A DNA stretch of 38,905 bases from Deltaproteobacteria bacterium (GCA_019309145.1 JAFDGR010000009.1:1-38905), one strand, 5' to 3'; shown: positions 1-9,031, counted from the first letter of the stretch. Notes: generated from the sequence alone by a model not told the origin. Numbers and translations are program-made.

Positions 1-50
1 TAATCCACGTTTGCAAGGGGCAGGTCACCTATTTTCTGAGGACAGCCATT

Positions 51-128
51 ATGTCTGACGAAAACAAATGGGAAATTTTTGAGGAAGTTGAATTTGTTCG
101 TAAATTTATAAAGCCAAGAGTTGGCTAA
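51..128 (+). CDS. Possible 25-residue small ORF, unrecognised
   Basis: A short ATG-initiated frame encodes an acidic and aromatic peptide that begins MSDENKWEIFEE and ends in a basic segment (FIKPRVG) before TAA. A weak GAGGA-like site lies about 8 bases upstream. I do not recognise it and no neighbour supports it. It sits directly before a long hairpin, so it could be a leader-like peptide, the end of a degraded gene, or chance. Confidence 0.2.
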   Translation: MSDENKWEIFEEVEFVRKFIKPRVG

Positions 129-136
129 CAAATAAA

Positions 137-178
137 GGATTAGTTCCGAGTCGAGGAACGAGAGCTCGGGACTAATCC
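137..178. repeat. 14-bp stem-loop, REP-like or sRNA-like hairpin
   Basis: The arms at 137-150 and 165-178 are complementary over 14 positions with one G-U pair (left arm begins GGATTAGT, right arm ends ACTAATCC). The loop is 14 nt. There is no U-run after either arm on either strand, so it does not look like an intrinsic terminator. Possible roles are a REP-type element, a hairpin bound by a Y1 transposase, or a structured small RNA. The structure is seen; the role is unknown. Confidence 0.5.
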
Positions 179-742
179 ATGGTTCAAGAAGCCGCGGGCA
201 ATAGGGGAAAAGGTCGATGGTTTCAGGATGGTTTTGCAGGTTGGATCAGGCGGAAAGTTTGAGGAAAATGTTTAAAAAGCGACTGTCCATCGAAAATCTG
301 GTCATTCATTGTCATTAAGATCCTGATTTAAACGACTGAAAACGGGCATTTGGACACACGGGTAGTGTGGAGCATGCCTTTGCCGCTATTGAGGCATCTC
401 TTGTGTCCCAAAAAAAGAATTCTTCTTTCACGCTTTATTTTCTATCCGGAAGATCCCCATCTGGGAGGTTTTAAAAAGGCAATAAACGTTAGGGGAAGGG
501 AACGTCCGCAAATAAGTAAATAACTTGCGATATCTGAATTCATTTTGGGCCTTTGGTCAGGCGCGTCAGAGGAACAAATCGAAAAGATGGCTCATGAAAT
601 GTCAATGGTCAGCTATCGGATAAAACCACGGCTTCGCGCTTCGCCCCAAGGCTGCCTTTGAGAGGCTCGAGTCCCGGCCACACCTGGTATCTTAAGGGGA
701 AAGGGATGGTACACCCCTGATCTACCCGGTGTGTAAAAAAAA
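179..742. other. Gene-poor stretch with no supported ORF
   Basis: All six frames are broken by frequent stops. The only structure I can support is the repeat copy at about 498-708. Short frames such as 367-471 have no ribosome binding site and no family resemblance. The region looks like degraded or noncoding accessory DNA. Confidence 0.5.
498..708 (+). repeat. Diverged direct repeat, copy 1
   Basis: This stretch aligns with 1318-1530 in the same orientation. Shared blocks include AACGTCCG-AAATAA, CTTGCGAT, GGCGTCA-like and GGCTGCCTTTxGAG-GGCT, and both copies end in CTTAAGG-GAAAGGGATG. Between the blocks the copies are diverged and contain small indels. Together they flank the hicAB pair. 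The boundaries are approximate because the alignment was made by eye. Confidence 0.45.
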
Positions 743-963
743 GTGAATATGCTCTTTCTCCGTTTTCAACTTGACAAGTGTGCGAAAATTATTTTGGAAA
801 ACCACGTAAAAGTACGAGCAGCCACCGGGTTTACAAAACCCCATGGCGAGGTGATCCAAGAATTAATATCCAGAATCATAAAGGAAAGGCCAAGGCATAC
901 CAAGTAAAACAGGTGCTTTTGGCTCTTGAAAAGTTGGAGGTCAGCCATGGTGCTAAAAGATGA
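743..963 (+). pseudogene. hicA: HicA-family toxin, apparently frameshifted near its N-terminus
   Basis: The frame at 778-963 encodes the C-terminal two-thirds of a HicA mRNA-interferase-like toxin: the SSHRVYKTPW segment with the conserved SH-histidine region, GDPRINIQ, and the typical ending GKAKAYQVKQVLLALEKLE. That frame meets an in-frame stop (TGA, 772-774) just upstream of its only near-start codon, a GTG that falls inside the expected fold. The residues before it continue in the -1 frame from 743 or 749 (LRFQLDK). One extra base near 777-779 would join LDK to VCENYFG, as expected for the family. The toxin is therefore probably broken by a one-base deletion, unless this is a sequencing error or translational frameshifting. 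The gene overlaps hicB by 17 bases, the usual toxin-antitoxin arrangement. Confidence 0.6.
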
Positions 964-1276
964 TCGATATACATATCGTGTAACCTGGTCTGAAGATGAT
1001 CATGAATATGTAGGGTTATGTGCGGAGTTTCCAAGCTTGAGTTGGCTGGCTCTTACTCCGGAAGCCGCGCTGAAAGGTATCCGAAAATTGGTTGCTGACG
1101 TCGTAAAGGACATGGATAATACCGGGGAAAGAGTTCCAGAGCCTATTGCTTGCAGGTCTTATAGCGGCAAGTTTATGGTCCGTGTTCCGCCGGATGTTCA
1201 TCGGAAAATTGCTATTCAGGCCGCTGAATCCGGTGTCAGCCTTAATCGGATTGCAAGCGCCAAATTAAGCCAATAA
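947..1276 (+). CDS. hicB: HicB-family antitoxin with C-terminal ribbon-helix-helix-type domain
   Basis: This 109-residue protein has the partial RNase H-like HicB fold (roughly residues 8-65, with YRVTWSEDDHEYVGLCAEFP and the TPEAALKGI helix). A DNA-binding-type tail follows (about 72-109), with GKFMVRVPPDVHRKIAIQAAESGVSLN typical of Arc/ribbon-helix-helix antitoxins. The ATG at 947 is chosen because TTGGAGG lies 6 bases upstream; the longer frame from 926 starts at TTG with no such site. The family neutralises HicA and represses the operon. Here the partner toxin upstream looks frameshifted, so the antitoxin may be an orphan or may retain only a regulatory or protective role. Confidence 0.85.
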   Translation: MVLKDDRYTYRVTWSEDDHEYVGLCAEFPSLSWLALTPEAALKGIRKLVADVVKDMDNTGERVPEPIACRSYSGKFMVRVPPDVHRKIAIQAAESGVSLNRIASAKLSQ

Positions 1277-1317
1277 ATCCAGACACCACACAACCTGCCA
1301 GTGAACAAGACCTGGGA

Positions 1318-1530
1318 ATAAAAAACGTCCGTAAATAAATAGCTTGCGATCTCGGAGCCAATTTACCGTTCATGTTCATATGGCGTCACCAAGACAATTG
1401 GATAGGGTGGCTGAAAAAACGTTACTGGTTAGCGGCCGCGCAGCTCCCTGAGGGCTGCCTTTTGAGCGGCTTGGTTCCCGCTGACAAGGGGAGAAACTAT
1501 CACGCAACATTCTTAAGGAGAAAGGGATGC
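1318..1530 (+). repeat. Diverged direct repeat, copy 2
   Basis: This is the partner of the repeat at about 498-708, in the same orientation and lying immediately downstream of hicB. The best-preserved ends are AACGTCCG-AAATAAAT...CTTGCGAT and GGCTGCCTTTTGAGCGGCTTGGTTCCCG...CTTAAGGAGAAAGGGATG (given here as separate blocks). A 74-residue open frame at 1372-1596 lies within it, but it is not conserved in copy 1, so I do not call it a gene. Confidence 0.45.
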
Positions 1531-1597
1531 CCGGGACCTTGTCGGGACTCTCGAGAAAAAAATGGGCTTGCTGAGGCAAATGTTCCGCAGGAATGAA

Positions 1598-2080
1598 ATG
1601 AGATTCTCTCTGCTCATATGCATACTTTTGATTCCGTCCTATGCCTTTTGCATAGAAAAGGCCGATTTGGTGGTAGTGGTTAAATCAGAACACAGGCTTT
1701 ACCTGAAAAAAAGCGGGAAGACTCTCAAAGAATTCCATGTCGTTTTTGGAGCAAACCCAAAAGGTCATAAAATAATGAAAGGAGACGAACGGACACCGCA
1801 AGGGCGGTATGTGCTCGATTATAAAAACAAACATAGCGCATTTTATAAATCAATTCATATTTCCTATCCGAATCAGCAGGACAGGCAACGTGCCAAAAAA
1901 TTAGGTGTCGATCCTGGGGGCCTCATTATGATTCATGGTCAAAAAAATGGCTTGGGCCGGTTCTCGGTCATTACCCAGCGGTTTAATTGGACAGACGGTT
2001 GTATCGCCCTGACAAACACCGACATGGATGAAGTCTGGAATGCCGTGGATGTGGGCATTCCGATCGAAATCAAACCGTAA
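1598..2080 (+). CDS. Exported L,D-transpeptidase (YkuD/YafK-type) family protein
   Basis: The 160-residue product begins with a signal peptide (MRFSLLICILLIPSYAFC, cleavage expected near residue 18). It continues as a YkuD-fold L,D-transpeptidase domain. The catalytic signature is complete: an H in MIHGQ at residue 113 and the Cys in TDGCIAL at residue 135. Such enzymes form 3-3 peptidoglycan cross-links or attach proteins to peptidoglycan in the periplasm, and the YafK-like subgroup can instead trim or release such links. Start choice: the ATG at 1598 has AGGA 5 bases upstream and gives a clean signal peptide. In-frame ATGs at 1562 and 1580 would add charged residues before it. The gene stands alone next to the repeat/hicAB island, and its exact bond specificity cannot be read from the sequence. 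Confidence 0.85.
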   Translation: MRFSLLICILLIPSYAFCIEKADLVVVVKSEHRLYLKKSGKTLKEFHVVFGANPKGHKIMKGDERTPQGRYVLDYKNKHSAFYKSIHISYPNQQDRQRAKKLGVDPGGLIMIHGQKNGLGRFSVITQRFNWTDGCIALTNTDMDEVWNAVDVGIPIEIKP

Positions 2081-2291
2081 GCTGCAGAATAACAATCGCC
2101 ACACGCTCGTCACCACGCGCCTGTGATGCTGTAAAAAATAGAGCAGCAGGTGACGCGCTCATTGTTTCGCATTCTGAAAATACCGGGGCTGTTTTCTATC
2201 AGAAAGGACCGGCAGGCATTCGTGCGATTACGCCTTGCCGTGCGATAGGGAGACGTGAAAAACGTGCCCTTTTTGATTTTGAAGGAGAAAT

Positions 2292-3188
2292 GTGCACGCC
2301 ACCATATTCGACATACAGCGCTTTTGCCTTCACGACGGGCCGGGAATCCGGACCACCATTTTCTTTAAGGGCTGCCCCATGCGGTGTGCGTGGTGCCAGA
2401 ACCCTGAATCCCATAAAACCACCCCGGAAATCGCTTTTTACAAAGAAAAATGTGTCACCTGCTTTTCCTGCCGGAAAAGCTGCTTGCAGGATGCCATCCT
2501 GCCCGGAAATGATCGCAGAATCGATTACCGCAAATGTACCGCCTGCGGTGATTGTGTTGATGCCTGCAACAATGATGCTCTCAGGCTCGTTGGAAATCGC
2601 TGGGATGCCGGCACCCTGCTGGATGAAGTCTTGAAGGACATGGATTTTTATCAGGACTCCGGCGGCGGCATTACCCTGTCCGGGGGCGAACCAACCATGC
2701 AAAGTCCATTTCTGGCCGGCTTTTTGCCCCTCGTCAAAAACAAGGGAATCCATGTGACCCTGGAAACCTGCGGCTTGTCGCCCTGGAATGATTTAACACA
2801 GTTTTTGCCTTATCTGGATCTAATCTATTATGACCTCAAGCTGATGGACCCCGCTGCACACAGACGGTATACGGGATGCTCAAACGAAACGATCTTGAAA
2901 AATTTTGAGAAATGTGCACAATCATTCCCCCAACTTCAACCCCGGATGCCGGTCATTCCGACCATTACCGACGTGCCGGAAAACATTGCGGCCATCGCCG
3001 GCTTTTTAAAGGCAAATCACAAGGAGACAATTCACCTCCTTCCCTATCACAACCTGGGAGAGGCGAAATTACCTCGAATCGATACCGGCCTGAGGCCCAT
3101 GCACCTGGAAAACATCCCGGAAGATCATATCGACACGGTAAAAACACAGTTTGAAAGCCAGGGCATTTGTGCCATAGTGGAATTCTAG
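2292..3188 (+). CDS. Glycyl radical enzyme activating protein (radical SAM)
   Basis: This 298-residue radical SAM activase installs the glycyl radical on the enzyme encoded next door, using S-adenosylmethionine and reduced [4Fe-4S]. The GRE-activase form of the cluster motif, CX3CX2C, is visible at C28, C32 and C35 (GCPMRCAWC). An inserted bacterial-ferredoxin-type domain with two CX2CX2CX3C sets follows (C54, C57, C60, C64 and C82, C85, C88, C92), as in activases of the non-PFL branch. The SAM-binding GGE motif is in LSGGEPT. The GTG at 2292 is preceded by AAGGAG 4 bases upstream, and its N-terminus MHATIFDIQRF fits the family. The gene ends 91 bases before the glycyl radical enzyme and forms an operon with it. 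Confidence 0.93.
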   Translation: MHATIFDIQRFCLHDGPGIRTTIFFKGCPMRCAWCQNPESHKTTPEIAFYKEKCVTCFSCRKSCLQDAILPGNDRRIDYRKCTACGDCVDACNNDALRLVGNRWDAGTLLDEVLKDMDFYQDSGGGITLSGGEPTMQSPFLAGFLPLVKNKGIHVTLETCGLSPWNDLTQFLPYLDLIYYDLKLMDPAAHRRYTGCSNETILKNFEKCAQSFPQLQPRMPVIPTITDVPENIAAIAGFLKANHKETIHLLPYHNLGEAKLPRIDTGLRPMHLENIPEDHIDTVKTQFESQGICAIVEF

Positions 3189-3279
3189 ATCATCTGTAAA
3201 CCGTTTAAAAAAATCTTCAACCTCTTTCGAGGCAAACTGAGCAAACCCTTCCCGGCCGCAGGTGCAGGAGAGACTCAAC

Positions 3280-5679
3280 ATGAGCACCGATAGAATAAAG
3301 CGACTCAAGCAGGCAGTGCAGACCGCCAAGCCCGGAGTGTGCACCGAACGGGCCCTCATCTGGACCCAATATTTCCGGAACCGCCGGAACCGCAGCAAAA
3401 ACATATTCATCCAGATGGCCGAGGCCCTGCGCGAGGTGCTCCTGAAGAAGAGCATTGTCATTTATCCGGACGAACTTGTGGTCGGCAATTTTTCCTCCAA
3501 GCGCGTCGGTGGGTCCATTTATCCAGAGCTGCATGGCGTGGTGGTGATGCAGGATTTATTCAACTTTTCCAGGAGACGCACCAATCCTCTGGAGATTTCG
3601 AACAAAGAAATCCTTCAACTCTTGAAAATCATTCCCTTCTGGCTCTTCCGTTTCCTTGGCATCAAGGCCCACGCATCCAAGATCCGGACGCTCCGCTTTC
3701 TTATCGACCAGCTCAATGCTCGCTATTATTTTATCAACGAAAGCGGTGGGATCGCGCACTTGGCACCGAACTACGAAAAATTACTCAAACGTGGCACCCA
3801 GGGAATCGTCGCCGAGGTCAACGCCCTCCAGGAAAAGGCCCAGGAGCGTTCCGACTCCTGGTACTTCCTTGAATCCATCAAGATTATCGCCGACGGACTT
3901 TCCGCCTTCGGACGGCGTTATGCCGCCTTGGCCAGCCGGATGGCGAAACAGGAAACTGACCCCGTCAGGAAGCAGGAGCTTTCATATATCGCCGCAGCCT
4001 GCCGAAATGTGCCCCTTAAAGGAGCGGCCACATTCCATCAGGCCCTGCAATCCCTGTTTTTTGCCCAGATTGCCATCAACCTGGAAAGCCTTGACAATGC
4101 CATCTGCCCGGGCCGCATGGACCAATACCTCTTTCCTTATTACGAAAGGGATTTAGCGTCCGGCCTCCTCACACGGAAAATGGCCAAGGAACTCGTCGCC
4201 GCCTTTTCCATCAAAATGTCGGAAATCGTACCGATTTTTTCAAAGCTTATCACCTGTTTTCATGGCGGCATGTTCAACGGCCAAGTTGTGACCGTCGGCG
4301 GCGTGGACGAAGCCGGCGCCGATGCCGTCAACGAACTGTCTTACATTTTCCTGGAAGTTATGGACGAGCTGCGCATGCGCCAGCCGAACTACCACGCCCG
4401 GCTGCACGCTGATTCTCCACGGCCCTATCTTCATAAGATTTTTGAGATTCTGGCTGCCGGAAGCAACTCTCCGGCCCTTTACAATGACGATGTTATCGTG
4501 CCGACAATGGTGAAAAACGGCTACACCATCGCCGATGCCCGCAACTATACCGCTGTGGGATGCGTGGAACCGGTCTGCCAGGGAAAAAGCTTTGCTTCCA
4601 CGGATGCCGCTTTGTTCAACATGCCGATTATGCTGGAGCTGACTCTCAATGAAGGCAGACGATTCGGCACCCGCCATAGAAGCGGCCTTAAAACCAAATC
4701 CGTTTCGCAAATGAAATCAATGGCGGATGTACGAGAGGCTTTTGAAGCCCAGTTGCGATTCGGCATTGAAAAATTACTTTCGGATCTTCAGGCTATCGAA
4801 AAAGCCAACGCCAGGTATCACCCAACACCGTTGACCAGCATGCTCCTGGACGGCTGCTTTGAAACGGCAACCTGCTCCACCCGAGGGGGTGCTGTCTACA
4901 ATTTTTCTGGAATACAATGCGTGGGGCCTGCTGATACGGGGGACTCCCTGTATGCCATTGAGCAGGCCGTGTTTCGAGAGGGGAAGCTCACCCTGCCAGA
5001 ACTTCTTGAAATCCTGAAACACAATTTTCCTGATCATACATGGCAGGCCTACCTGCGTAACCTGGGCAAGTTCGGCAATGACGATGAAAGTGCAGACCGG
5101 TATACGCAATACGTGGTTCAACTGTTCACCGATCTCCTCGCCGGCCGCAAGAATACCCGCGGCGGCTATTACACCACCGGCATTTATTCCGTAACCGCCC
5201 ATCAGTACTTCGGCCAGGTAACCGGTGCACTGCCCAGCGGAAGAGAAAAAGGTGAAAGCTTCGCTTCCGGGATCGCCCCTTCAAACGGCCTGGACCGCCT
5301 CGGCCCCACCGCCATGCTCAACTCGGTAAATCGCATCGACGTCTCCCGCTGCGCCAACGGAGTCAACCTCAATGTCAAGTTCGACGCCGCTTCCCTTCGG
5401 GGAAAAACCGGCCGCAACGCTCTGCAGAGCCTTTGCAAAACCTATTTCCGAAGGGGCGGCATGCAGGTGCAGACCAACGTCCTGGATCCTTCCATGCTCA
5501 TCGCCGCACGGCAAAACCCGGAAGCCTATCCCAACCTTCTGGTGAGAGTATCGGGCTATTCCGCCTACTTCAACGACCTTACACTGGAGATGAAAGATGA
5601 AATCATCCGGCGAACCTTTGTACAGATGGGGATGTCCGTGGAGAGAGGCGCTGAGCTCCCTGGCCTATCCAGTCCTTAA
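3280..5679 (+). CDS. Glycyl radical enzyme, PFL2/diol-dehydratase-like branch, substrate unknown
   Basis: The 799-residue protein is a full-length glycyl radical enzyme. The active-site thiyl cysteine and its acidic partner are in GCVEP (C428, E430), and the C-terminal radical loop is RVSGYSAYF with the radical glycine at G759. GCVEP is the form seen in C-C, C-O and C-N-cleaving dehydratases and lyases (for example the glycerol/propanediol dehydratase and choline lyase groups) rather than in classical pyruvate formate-lyase. The ATG at 3280 follows GGAGAG about 9 bases upstream. The adjacent activase supports function. No aldehyde or alcohol dehydrogenase, phosphotransacylase or microcompartment gene lies nearby, so neither the substrate nor a microcompartment association is supported. 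Product databases may call it formate C-acetyltransferase, but the active-site motif argues against that name. Confidence 0.9.
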   Translation: MSTDRIKRLKQAVQTAKPGVCTERALIWTQYFRNRRNRSKNIFIQMAEALREVLLKKSIVIYPDELVVGNFSSKRVGGSIYPELHGVVVMQDLFNFSRRRTNPLEISNKEILQLLKIIPFWLFRFLGIKAHASKIRTLRFLIDQLNARYYFINESGGIAHLAPNYEKLLKRGTQGIVAEVNALQEKAQERSDSWYFLESIKIIADGLSAFGRRYAALASRMAKQETDPVRKQELSYIAAACRNVPLKGAATFHQALQSLFFAQIAINLESLDNAICPGRMDQYLFPYYERDLASGLLTRKMAKELVAAFSIKMSEIVPIFSKLITCFHGGMFNGQVVTVGGVDEAGADAVNELSYIFLEVMDELRMRQPNYHARLHADSPRPYLHKIFEILAAGSNSPALYNDDVIVPTMVKNGYTIADARNYTAVGCVEPVCQGKSFASTDAALFNMPIMLELTLNEGRRFGTRHRSGLKTKSVSQMKSMADVREAFEAQLRFGIEKLLSDLQAIEKANARYHPTPLTSMLLDGCFETATCSTRGGAVYNFSGIQCVGPADTGDSLYAIEQAVFREGKLTLPELLEILKHNFPDHTWQAYLRNLGKFGNDDESADRYTQYVVQLFTDLLAGRKNTRGGYYTTGIYSVTAHQYFGQVTGALPSGREKGESFASGIAPSNGLDRLGPTAMLNSVNRIDVSRCANGVNLNVKFDAASLRGKTGRNALQSLCKTYFRRGGMQVQTNVLDPSMLIAARQNPEAYPNLLVRVSGYSAYFNDLTLEMKDEIIRRTFVQMGMSVERGAELPGLSSP

Positions 5680-5695
5680 ACCGGCTACAACTGAA

Positions 5696-5806
5696 ATGAT
5701 GAGTTTTTTCAACAAACACTTCGAGCTCCCAAGGGGACTGCCCTTTGGAGTTGTCACGCACAACGAGACCACAGGCAGGACATTGGAGGTACAGGATGAA
5801 AGATGA
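5696..5806 (+). CDS. Possible 36-residue ORF overlapping the kinase start
   Basis: A short frame starting with two consecutive ATGs (MMSFFNKHFELPRGL) fills the gap between the glycyl radical enzyme and the sensor kinase. It ends at a TGA that overlaps the first codons of the kinase by 11 bases. It has no clear ribosome binding site and no family that I recognise. It could couple translation to the kinase or be the remnant of a lost kinase N-terminus, since it is not in the same frame as the gene upstream. Confidence 0.25.
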   Translation: MMSFFNKHFELPRGLPFGVVTHNETTGRTLEVQDER

Positions 5807-8800
5807 ACGCAACAGCAATCAAGACCGGCCGGCTGACAAAAAATGGGCCGACGAGTTTTCAAGGAAATTGATCGAGTCGTCTCCAATAGGCATTTATATC
5901 GTACAGGGAGGGAATTTCAAACTGGTCAGCCCGGAGTTTCAGAGGATTACAGGCTATTCTGAAAAAGAGCTTTTGGGCAAAAGTTCCATGGATCTCGTTC
6001 ATCCGGAAGACAGGGAAATGGTGCGGGGAGCGGCGATTGCCATGCTGAAAAAAAATCGCCTCTCTCCTTATGAATTCAGGGCCATAGCCAAGAACGGCGA
6101 CATGAGGTGGATTCTGGAAACAGTCACCTCCCTCGAATACGAGGGTCAAGAGGCTGCCCTGGGATATTTTGTTGACATCACAAAGCGCAAGGAAAAAGAA
6201 GCCGCCGTGGCCGTGATAAAAGAGCGGCTTGCTGTTACCCTGGGCTCCATCGGAGACGGTGTGATCTCCACGGACACCGGCGGCATCATTACCTTGATGA
6301 ACAGGGCGGCGGAAGAAGTGACCGGCTGGAAGGAACAGGAGGCGATCGGCAGACCTTTGCATGAGATCTTCCACATCATCAACGAAAAGACGCGGAAGCC
6401 GTGTGTCAACCCGGTGGAGCAGGTTCTTGAGACCGGAGGGATAGTGGGTCTTGCGAACCACACTGTATTAATATCAAGGGACGGTACTGAAAAGATCCTG
6501 GCAGACAGCGGCGCACCTATCCGCGATAAGGACGGGCGAATCATTGGCGTTGTTCTGGTATTCCGCGATGTCACCAGACAGAGACAAACGGAACGTCATT
6601 TTCTGGAAAAATTAAGAGAAAGTGAGGAAAGGTACCGTGATCTCTTCGAAAACGCGGTGGATGCGATTTTCACCGTCGATATGGAAGGCAATTTCATCGA
6701 AGTCAATAAGGCATTTCTCAACGACGGCGGTTACAAGAAAGAAGAGGTTATAGGCCGTCATTTCAGCTTCATGCTTCATCCGGATGACCTGGCGATCGCA
6801 ACCGAAGCATATGAAAAAGGGCGACAAGGCGAAACCTTCAACTTCGAGACGCGTGCCAAGAGAAAGGATGGGAGCTTTGTGTGGTATTCGTTTATTAATC
6901 GCCCGATTCTCAACAACAACGGCGAAGTGGTTGCCATGCACGGCATTGCCAGGAATATTGATGAACAAAAGCGCACTGAAAAAGCCCTGCGTGAAAGTGA
7001 GGAAAAATTCCGGATCACCTTTGAGAGCGCGCCTGACTCAGTTACCATATCAAGAATAGAGGACGGGCGATATCTCTATGTAAACAACGCCTTTTGCAGC
7101 TTTACAGGATATTCAAAAGATGAAGCCATTGGAAAGACGCCCTTTGAACTTGCCCTGTATGCCAACCCGGCCGACAGAGAAAAACTCGTAAGCCGTCTTC
7201 AGGAAAATGGCATGGTTGACGGTTTTGAATTACAATTTCGGATGAAAGATGGACGTGTCCTTGATGGGCTCCTGTCGGGGAGGATTTTCAGATACGGAAA
7301 AGAGGATTGCCTGGTTGCGGTCACGAAAGATATCACTGAATTCAAAGGGACGCAGGAAGAGCTTCGCCAATCGGAAAAACGGTACAGGGACCTCTTCAAT
7401 TCAGTGTCGGACCTTATCTACACGCAGGATCTTGAAGGCCGCTTTACCAATGCAAACAGGGCCATGACCAGCATATTCGGCTATGAGCTTGACGAGTTTA
7501 TAGGACGTAAGGCAGCGGATTTCATGAAGCAGGAGCTCATGCCACTCTTTTATACCGAGTACATAGAAAGAATTAAGAAACAAGGTCACTGTGAGGGCAT
7601 CTCAGGCTATTTTACAAAAGACAGGCAGAAGATATACCTCGAGTATCGGAGCAATCTCATAAAACCGGCACAAGGAGAACCCTATATCAGCGGTATAGCA
7701 CGGGATGTGACCGAACGCGTCCTGGCTGAAAGGGAGCTCAAGAGACTCCAGAAACAGATGCTCCAGGCTCAGAAAATGGAGGCTGTTGGGACTTTGGCAG
7801 GAGGGATTGCCCATGACTTCAATAACCTCCTCCAGGCAATTCTTGGATATACGCAGATTCTTATTATGCCAAGGGATGAAAGCGATCCGGATATTGCGGA
7901 TCTTCGGCAGATAGAAAAGGCGGCCACCAGGGCCAGTGAGCTCACTCAGCAGCTTCTTACCTTCAGCCGCAAGGTGGAGAGCAAGCCGAGACCCGTGAAC
8001 CTCAATCATGAAGTGCAACAAGTAGAGAAGCTGCTCAAGAGGACAATCCCCAAGATGATCGATATAGAACTCCGCCTGGAAGAAGGCCTTGCAACGATCA
8101 ATGCCGATCCCGCCCAGTTGGAACAGTTGATGATGAACCTGGGAGTGAATGCAAGGGATGCCATGCCGGAAGGCGGGAAACTGTTTATTGAGACGCGAAA
8201 TGTATTCCTGGACGAGAGCTATTGCCGCGACCATCTGGGGGCAAGACCGGGGAAATATGCGCTCTTAAGTATTTCCGATACGGGCATTGGGATGGACAAA
8301 GATACCCTTGAACATATCTTCGACCCTTTTTTTACCACAAAGGGCGTGGGAAAAGGAACCGGCCTTGGCCTTGCCATGGTTTATGGCATTGTCAAAAGTC
8401 ACGAGGGTTATATCATGTGCTACAGTGAACCCGGACAAGGAACAACCTTTAAGATTTACCTGCCGGTGATAGAGGGAGAGACCGAAGATATGAGATTGGA
8501 GAAAAGGGAAAAACCCATACCGGAAGGAGGACATGAGACTATTCTCCTGGTGGATGACGAGGATCTTTTGCGCGGCATCGGCAAGGACATGCTTGAAAAG
8601 TTCGGATACACGGTCCTCCTCGCACACGACGGTGAGAGTGCTCTTGAGCTGTATAGTGAGAGGGCCAAAGATATTTCCCTGGTCATCCTGGACCTTATCA
8701 TGCCGGGCATGGGGGGGAAGCAGTGTCTCGTGGAGCTCCTGAAGATGAATCCCGGGATAAAAGTAGTGATTGCCAGCGGATATTCCATAAACGGCCATGC

Positions 8801-8900
8801 CAAGGATACCCTTGAGGCCGGAGCAAGGGCATTCGTGAGCAAGCCGTATGAGATGAATCAGATGCTTGGAGTTGTAAGAAAAATCATTGATGAGAAATAA
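5796..8900 (+). CDS. Hybrid sensor histidine kinase: five PAS, HisKA, HATPase, receiver
   Basis: This 1034-residue protein has no membrane segment, so it is expected to be a cytoplasmic sensor. Five PAS/PAC repeats cover roughly residues 20-140, 140-268, 272-395, 396-520 and 521-645, each ending in a short coiled linker. A HisKA domain follows with the phospho-acceptor H673 in GGIAHDFNN, the form typical of the NtrB-like kinases. The ATPase has an N box ([10 protein letters not shown]), G1 (DTGIGMD) and G2 ([10 protein letters not shown]). A C-terminal receiver has its phospho-Asp at D966 (VILDLIMPG) and a conserved SKPY lysine. GGAGGT lies 5 bases before the ATG at 5796. No separate response regulator or phosphotransfer protein is adjacent. 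The location suggests, but does not prove, a link to the glycyl radical enzyme. Confidence 0.92.
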   Translation: MKDERNSNQDRPADKKWADEFSRKLIESSPIGIYIVQGGNFKLVSPEFQRITGYSEKELLGKSSMDLVHPEDREMVRGAAIAMLKKNRLSPYEFRAIAKNGDMRWILETVTSLEYEGQEAALGYFVDITKRKEKEAAVAVIKERLAVTLGSIGDGVISTDTGGIITLMNRAAEEVTGWKEQEAIGRPLHEIFHIINEKTRKPCVNPVEQVLETGGIVGLANHTVLISRDGTEKILADSGAPIRDKDGRIIGVVLVFRDVTRQRQTERHFLEKLRESEERYRDLFENAVDAIFTVDMEGNFIEVNKAFLNDGGYKKEEVIGRHFSFMLHPDDLAIATEAYEKGRQGETFNFETRAKRKDGSFVWYSFINRPILNNNGEVVAMHGIARNIDEQKRTEKALRESEEKFRITFESAPDSVTISRIEDGRYLYVNNAFCSFTGYSKDEAIGKTPFELALYANPADREKLVSRLQENGMVDGFELQFRMKDGRVLDGLLSGRIFRYGKEDCLVAVTKDITEFKGTQEELRQSEKRYRDLFNSVSDLIYTQDLEGRFTNANRAMTSIFGYELDEFIGRKAADFMKQELMPLFYTEYIERIKKQGHCEGISGYFTKDRQKIYLEYRSNLIKPAQGEPYISGIARDVTERVLAERELKRLQKQMLQAQKMEAVGTLAGGIAHDFNNLLQAILGYTQILIMPRDESDPDIADLRQIEKAATRASELTQQLLTFSRKVESKPRPVNLNHEVQQVEKLLKRTIPKMIDIELRLEEGLATINADPAQLEQLMMNLGVNARDAMPEGGKLFIETRNVFLDESYCRDHLGARPGKYALLSISDTGIGMDKDTLEHIFDPFFTTKGVGKGTGLGLAMVYGIVKSHEGYIMCYSEPGQGTTFKIYLPVIEGETEDMRLEKREKPIPEGGHETILLVDDEDLLRGIGKDMLEKFGYTVLLAHDGESALELYSERAKDISLVILDLIMPGMGGKQCLVELLKMNPGIKVVIASGYSINGHAKDTLEAGARAFVSKPYEMNQMLGVVRKIIDEK

Positions 8901-8961
8901 AATAAGATATTTTGAGTGGGATGATGAAAAAGATTGAACATGCCGGGGATACCCATGCAGC

Positions 8962-9003
8962 AAAATGCTACCACAACGCTCGTCGTGGTAGCATTTTCTT
9001 TTT
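8962..9003 (+). terminator. Intrinsic terminator after the sensor kinase
   Basis: A perfect 13-bp stem (8962-8974 with 8985-8997, arm AAAATGCTACCAC) has a 10-nt loop and is followed by CTTTTT on the plus strand. It lies 61 bases after the kinase stop and just before the end of the convergent livJ gene. Because the stem itself begins with AAAA, it may also slow minus-strand transcription from livJ. Confidence 0.85.
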
Positions 9004-9031
9004 ACATGCAACCTTCTTGGGTTTGCCAATA

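Noticed and set aside
771-800. TTGACA as a hicAB promoter
   Set aside because: It lies inside the disrupted hicA coding region and no acceptable -10 box occurs at 16-18 bases.
1372-1596. 74-residue open frame between hicB and the L,D-transpeptidase
   Set aside because: It lies across the repeat copy, is not open in the other copy, has no ribosome binding site and overlaps the transpeptidase frame.
2109-2155. Hairpin after the L,D-transpeptidase gene
   Set aside because: Only about 5 bp pair cleanly (TGCTG/CAGCA), the longer pairing is interrupted, and no U-run follows on the plus strand.
2199-2753. 184-residue minus-strand frame opposite the activase
   Set aside because: It is the antisense shadow of a clearly conserved gene with all its motifs on the plus strand.
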